Assembly: GCA_963838835.1 (NCBI GenBank)
Contig: CAWITA010000006.1
Coordinates: forward strand, 1-64,000
Length of the DNA stretch: 64,000 bases
Source: Bog-473 sp963838835
GTDB lineage: Bacteria; Actinomycetota; Acidimicrobiia; Acidimicrobiales; RAAP-2
Direction: 5' to 3'
Shown: positions 61,491 through 64,000 of the stretch, piece after piece
Numbering within the stretch: the stretch's first letter is position 1
Layout of the letters: every line of letters begins with the position of its first letter
Program-made: the position numbers and the translations under genes
The notes under the pieces: generated by a model
What the model was told of the DNA's origin: nothing
What the model saw: only the letters and a program-made list of their open reading frames with translations
Databases searched by the model: none

Positions 61491-62252
61491 CTAGAGGTAC
61501 CAGCCGCCGTTGACGTTGATCTGCTGGCCGGTGATGTAGCCGGCCCCCTCGGAACACAGGAAGGCGCACGCCGCCGCGATGTCGTCGGGCGACCCGAGGC
61601 GGCCCAGCGGTGCCCGAGCGAGCACCTGCTCGACATCCATCGTTCCTGCCTCGATGGGCCGCCGCATCATGGGAGTGTCGATGACGCCGGGGGGGATGGT
61701 GTTGACCGTGATGCCCAGGGGGGCCAGGTCGAGCGCCAGAGCCTTGGTCAGTGCGATCACCCCGCCCTTGGACGCCACGTAGTGCGACATCCGCCGCGTC
61801 CCCGATTGGGCCGACGACGACGAGATGGTCACGATGCGTCCCCATCCGGCGTCCACCATGTCGGGGACGACGGCCTGGAGACAATGGAACGTGCCCGTGA
61901 GGTTGACCGCGATCATGCGGTCCCACGCGTCCGGAGTGATATCGAGGAAGGACTCGAAGCCCTCGATGCCCGCGCTGGTGACCATGATCCCGACGGGGCC
62001 GAGGACGCGCCGTACGTCGTCCAGCGCAGCGAAGACGTCCGAGCGCTCACTGACGTCGACCCGGGCGCCGAGGGCGACGGCGCCCTCGGCCTCGAGCGCC
62101 TTCGCCACCCCGTGGGCCGACTGCTCGTCGACGTCGAGCACGGCGATCTGGTGTCCCTGCGTGGCGAGGCGTCGGCCGATCGCCGCACCCATGCCCGACC
62201 CGCCGCCAGTGACGACGGCGACCCGGCTCACGCCCTGAGCGCCCACACGCAC
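61491..62252 (-). CDS. short-chain dehydrogenase/reductase (paralog of the SDR at 56050)
   Basis: 253 residues: AVVTGGGSGMGAAIGRRLATQG, VLDVDE (NAD type), IMVTSAGIEGFESFLDITPDAWDRMIAVNLTGTF, GRIVTISSSSAQSGTRRMSHYVASKGGVIALTKA, NTIPPGVIDTPMM, GQQINVNGGWYL. First gene of the minus-strand operon with TauD, amidohydrolase, HIBADH and ferredoxin. I take the GTG at 62252, preceded by GAGAGGGAG. It is so close to the SDR of the P450 unit that the two probably arose by duplication. Confidence 0.9.
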   Translation of the reverse strand: MRVGAQGVSRVAVVTGGGSGMGAAIGRRLATQGHQIAVLDVDEQSAHGVAKALEAEGAVALGARVDVSERSDVFAALDDVRRVLGPVGIMVTSAGIEGFESFLDITPDAWDRMIAVNLTGTFHCLQAVVPDMVDAGWGRIVTISSSSAQSGTRRMSHYVASKGGVIALTKALALDLAPLGITVNTIPPGVIDTPMMRRPIEAGTMDVEQVLARAPLGRLGSPDDIAAACAFLCSEGAGYITGQQINVNGGWYL

Positions 62253-62359
62253 CACTCCCTCTCGACGGTCCTGTCTCGCTTTCGGCAGGCCGGGGCGGTA
62301 CTCCGAGCGGTGGCGCTCGTGAGCCCGGCAACGCGGAAACATGCCGACAAGGTGGACAA

Positions 62360-62388
62360 ATGCTAATGATGGGGTCACGCGCCGTCAA
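62360..62388 (-). promoter_or_regulatory. promoter of the SDR-TauD-amidohydrolase operon
   Basis: Minus strand TTGACG (62388-62383), 17 bases, TAGCAT (62365-62360); start expected near 62353, giving a leader of about 100 bases to the GTG at 62252. Divergent from the LLM gene. Confidence 0.45.
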
Positions 62389-62410
62389 GTGCCCTAGCAG
62401 TTGACGATAG

Positions 62411-62422
62411 CAGTATGTACTG
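62411..62422. promoter_or_regulatory. palindrome CAGTA-TG-TACTG in the divergent gap
   Basis: 5-bp perfect arms around TG, ten bases after a TTGACG box (62401-62406) on the plus strand, 40 bases before the LLM start. A short TetR-type operator is a fair guess; the TetR at the right edge is the nearest candidate protein. Confidence 0.4.
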
Positions 62423-62461
62423 TAATTGAGAGGGGCATTTCCGAGAAAGAGGAGGCGCGGG

Positions 62462-63424
62462 ATGCGTATGGGTCTTCAGGTGAGCGCCGACCGGGGTCGC
62501 TACGCGACCAAGGTGGAGAAGCTCCGCGCCGACGCCCGCTGGGCCGACGAAGCCGGCCTGGACTCCATCTGGACGCCCCAGATCCCCGACGAATTCGACG
62601 CCATGACGGCGGCGACGGTGATCGGTACGGCCACGGCGCGGATCGAGGTCGGGACGGCGATCGTGCCGATCCAGCCGAGGCACCCCATCGCGCTGGCCCA
62701 GCAGGCCCTCTCGACCCAGGCCGTCTGCGGGGGCCGGTTCGTTCTCGGGCTCGGCGTGTCGCACCACTGGATCATCCGGGACATGCTCGGCCTGCCCTAC
62801 GAGCGCCAGGTCCTGACCATGCGCAGCTACCTCGACGTCATGGACCAGGCGTTGGCCGGCCCGGGGATGGTGGCGGTGGACAACGAGCTGTTCCACATCC
62901 ACAACGCGTTGGACATCACCGACATCATCCCGACGCCCGTGATGATCGCCGCACTCGGCCCCGTGATGCTCAAGCTGGCCGGGGAACGGGCGGCCGGGAC
63001 CAGCTTGTGGCTGGCGGACGAGCGGACCATCGAGTCGCACGTCGTTCCGCTGATCACCAAGGCTGCGGCGGCCACCGGCCGGCCGGCTCCCCGCATCCTG
63101 GCCGGCGTGCCGGTGTGCCTGTGCGGCGACAACGAGATCGACGCCGCCGTCGAGCGGACGAACCGCGTCCTCAGCGAAGTGGTGGACTCGCCCAATTATG
63201 TGCGGCTGATGGAGCACGGGGACGCCCGCGCCATCGGCGACGTCCTCATTTGCGGCAGCGAGGCCACGATGGAGCAGCGGATGCGCCGTTTCGCCTCCGC
63301 CGGCGTCACCGATCTCAACGCCCGCATCGTGCCGCTCGGCGAGGGTCGCGACGCGATCCGCGCCTCGGCCGAGCGCACCCGGGCGTTCCTGGCCGCGGTC
63401 GCACCGTCGCTCCGGGCGGCGTGA
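62462..63424 (+). CDS. F420-type LLM-class oxidoreductase
   Basis: 320 residues (TIGR03564-like): GLQVSADRGRYATKVEKLRADARWADEAGLDSIWTPQIPDEFDAMTAATVIG, RIEVGTAIVPIQPRHPIALAQQALSTQAVCGGRFVLGLGVSHHWII, PVMIAALGPVMLKLAGERAAGTSLWLADERTI. Start ATG at 62462 after AGAGGAGG. F420-dependent monooxygenase or reductase; divergent from the SDR-TauD operon, so probably part of the same pathway. Confidence 0.88.
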   Translation: MRMGLQVSADRGRYATKVEKLRADARWADEAGLDSIWTPQIPDEFDAMTAATVIGTATARIEVGTAIVPIQPRHPIALAQQALSTQAVCGGRFVLGLGVSHHWIIRDMLGLPYERQVLTMRSYLDVMDQALAGPGMVAVDNELFHIHNALDITDIIPTPVMIAALGPVMLKLAGERAAGTSLWLADERTIESHVVPLITKAAAATGRPAPRILAGVPVCLCGDNEIDAAVERTNRVLSEVVDSPNYVRLMEHGDARAIGDVLICGSEATMEQRMRRFASAGVTDLNARIVPLGEGRDAIRASAERTRAFLAAVAPSLRAA

Positions 63425-63463
63425 ACTGAGCGTGCCGGCACCGGGGGCCGGGTGTGGGAGCGA

Positions 63464-64000
63464 TCAGGCGGCGGGCTTGACCACGATGCCGCCCGAGACG
63501 AACTCCCAGATCTTCCTGGCGTCCTGGTCGCCGTCGCGTGGTTCCTCGGTGCCGCTGATGGTCGGCGCATACGCCGCGTTGAACATGATGGTCGACAGGA
63601 TCACGCCCGCCTCGTCCCCGTGCTCGAGACCCGGGCGGACCACGCCGGCATCCGCCGCCTCGTCGAGGACCCTCTCGAGCAAGGACACCAGGGGCACGAA
63701 GGCCCTCGATGCCTCGGTCTGATGCGACGTCAGCAGCTGGTGGCAGAACTCGGCCATGACCGGCGTGGGGTTGTTCTTCGACGGGCGCCCCTTGGGAGCG
63801 GGCAGGCACATGCGGTAGTACTCGACGACGAAACAGTGCAGCCGGTCGAGGGCGGTCTCCTCGCGGTCGATCTGCTCCTCGAGCCGTTCCGTCGTGGCCC
63901 GGATGGCCTCGTCGAAGAGAGCCAGGAGCAGCTCGTGCTTGCCGGCGAAGTACTGGTAGAAGCTGCGCAGGGACTGACCCGAACGGTCGACCACCTCTTG
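63464..64000 (-). CDS. TetR-family regulator, N-terminus cut off by window edge
   Basis: The visible part reads QEVVDRSGQSLRSFYQYFAGKHELLLALFDEAIRATTERLEEQI, the end of a TetR helix-turn-helix, then a ligand domain with VVEYYRMCLPAPKGRPSKNN. The frame is still open at base 64000, so the start lies beyond. Converges on the LLM gene and may control it through the palindrome at 62411. Confidence 0.82.
   Translation of the reverse strand, partial: QEVVDRSGQSLRSFYQYFAGKHELLLALFDEAIRATTERLEEQIDREETALDRLHCFVVEYYRMCLPAPKGRPSKNNPTPVMAEFCHQLLTSHQTEASRAFVPLVSLLERVLDEAADAGVVRPGLEHGDEAGVILSTIMFNAAYAPTISGTEEPRDGDQDARKIWEFVSGGIVVKPAA

Noticed and set aside
1..64000. Insertion sequences, integrases, attachment sites, CRISPR arrays
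   Set aside because: No transposase or integrase motif, no long terminal inverted repeats, no spaced direct-repeat array seen on either strand.

Overview
The window is high-GC actinobacterial DNA, most likely from an uncultured soil or freshwater relative of the class Acidimicrobiia. That placement is inference. It rests on a resuscitation-factor-like protein, two F420-type luciferase-fold oxidoreductases, a mycothiol-type DinB-fold enzyme, actinobacterial P450/3Fe-4S-ferredoxin pairs, GTG/TTG starts, and terminators without U-tracts. I saw no tRNA, rRNA, CRISPR array or insertion sequence.

Layout. 0-7 kb: a broken membrane protein at the left edge, a DipZ-like CcdA-thioredoxin fusion, an acyl-CoA synthetase, a secreted Rpf-like transglycosylase behind a long AT-rich leader, a SnoaL-like protein and an MTA/SAH-nucleosidase-like protein. 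7-15 kb: a complete high-affinity K+ uptake locus. kdpFABC, a 27-aa ORF and an OB-fold gene lie on the minus strand. KdpD is split into an N-terminal sensor (minus) and a DUF4118/GAF/histidine kinase (plus, followed by kdpE). 15-29 kb: SDR, beta-lactamase-fold hydrolase, agmatinase-like protein, nitrilase homolog without its cysteine, secreted GH5, nitroreductase, amidohydrolase-zwf, quinone reductase, SDR, and a divergent TetR/MFS pair. 29-36 kb: a minus-strand run PhyH-GNAT-crotonase-PhyH-P450-ferredoxin, divergent from ArsR-AHSA1-DinB; then a secreted protein. 37-43 kb: a classical livGFHMK operon and an F420-type oxidoreductase. 43-53 kb: two crotonases, a secreted esterase and a second Liv-type system in which permeases and ATPase are fused (LivH-LivM-LivG) and the other ATPase is fused to an MFS transporter. 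53-64 kb: an esterase, an orphan Liv binding protein, and a catabolic block (SDR-TauD-amidohydrolase-HIBADH-ferredoxin, then P450-SDR-TetR) with divergent F420-type oxidoreductase and a second TetR.

Taken together, 29-64 kb looks like an accessory catabolic region: Liv-type importers, oxygenases (two P450s, two PhyH, one TauD-like), crotonases, SDRs, F420-type enzymes and TetR/ArsR regulators. The substrates cannot be read from sequence.

Quality warning: at least ten single-base frame disruptions break well-conserved genes (left-edge membrane gene, nucleosidase, kdpA, kdpB, kdpC, amidohydrolase, zwf, esterase). The conserved protein resumes in another frame each time, which suggests sequence errors more than gene decay. 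Coordinates for those genes span all their pieces.
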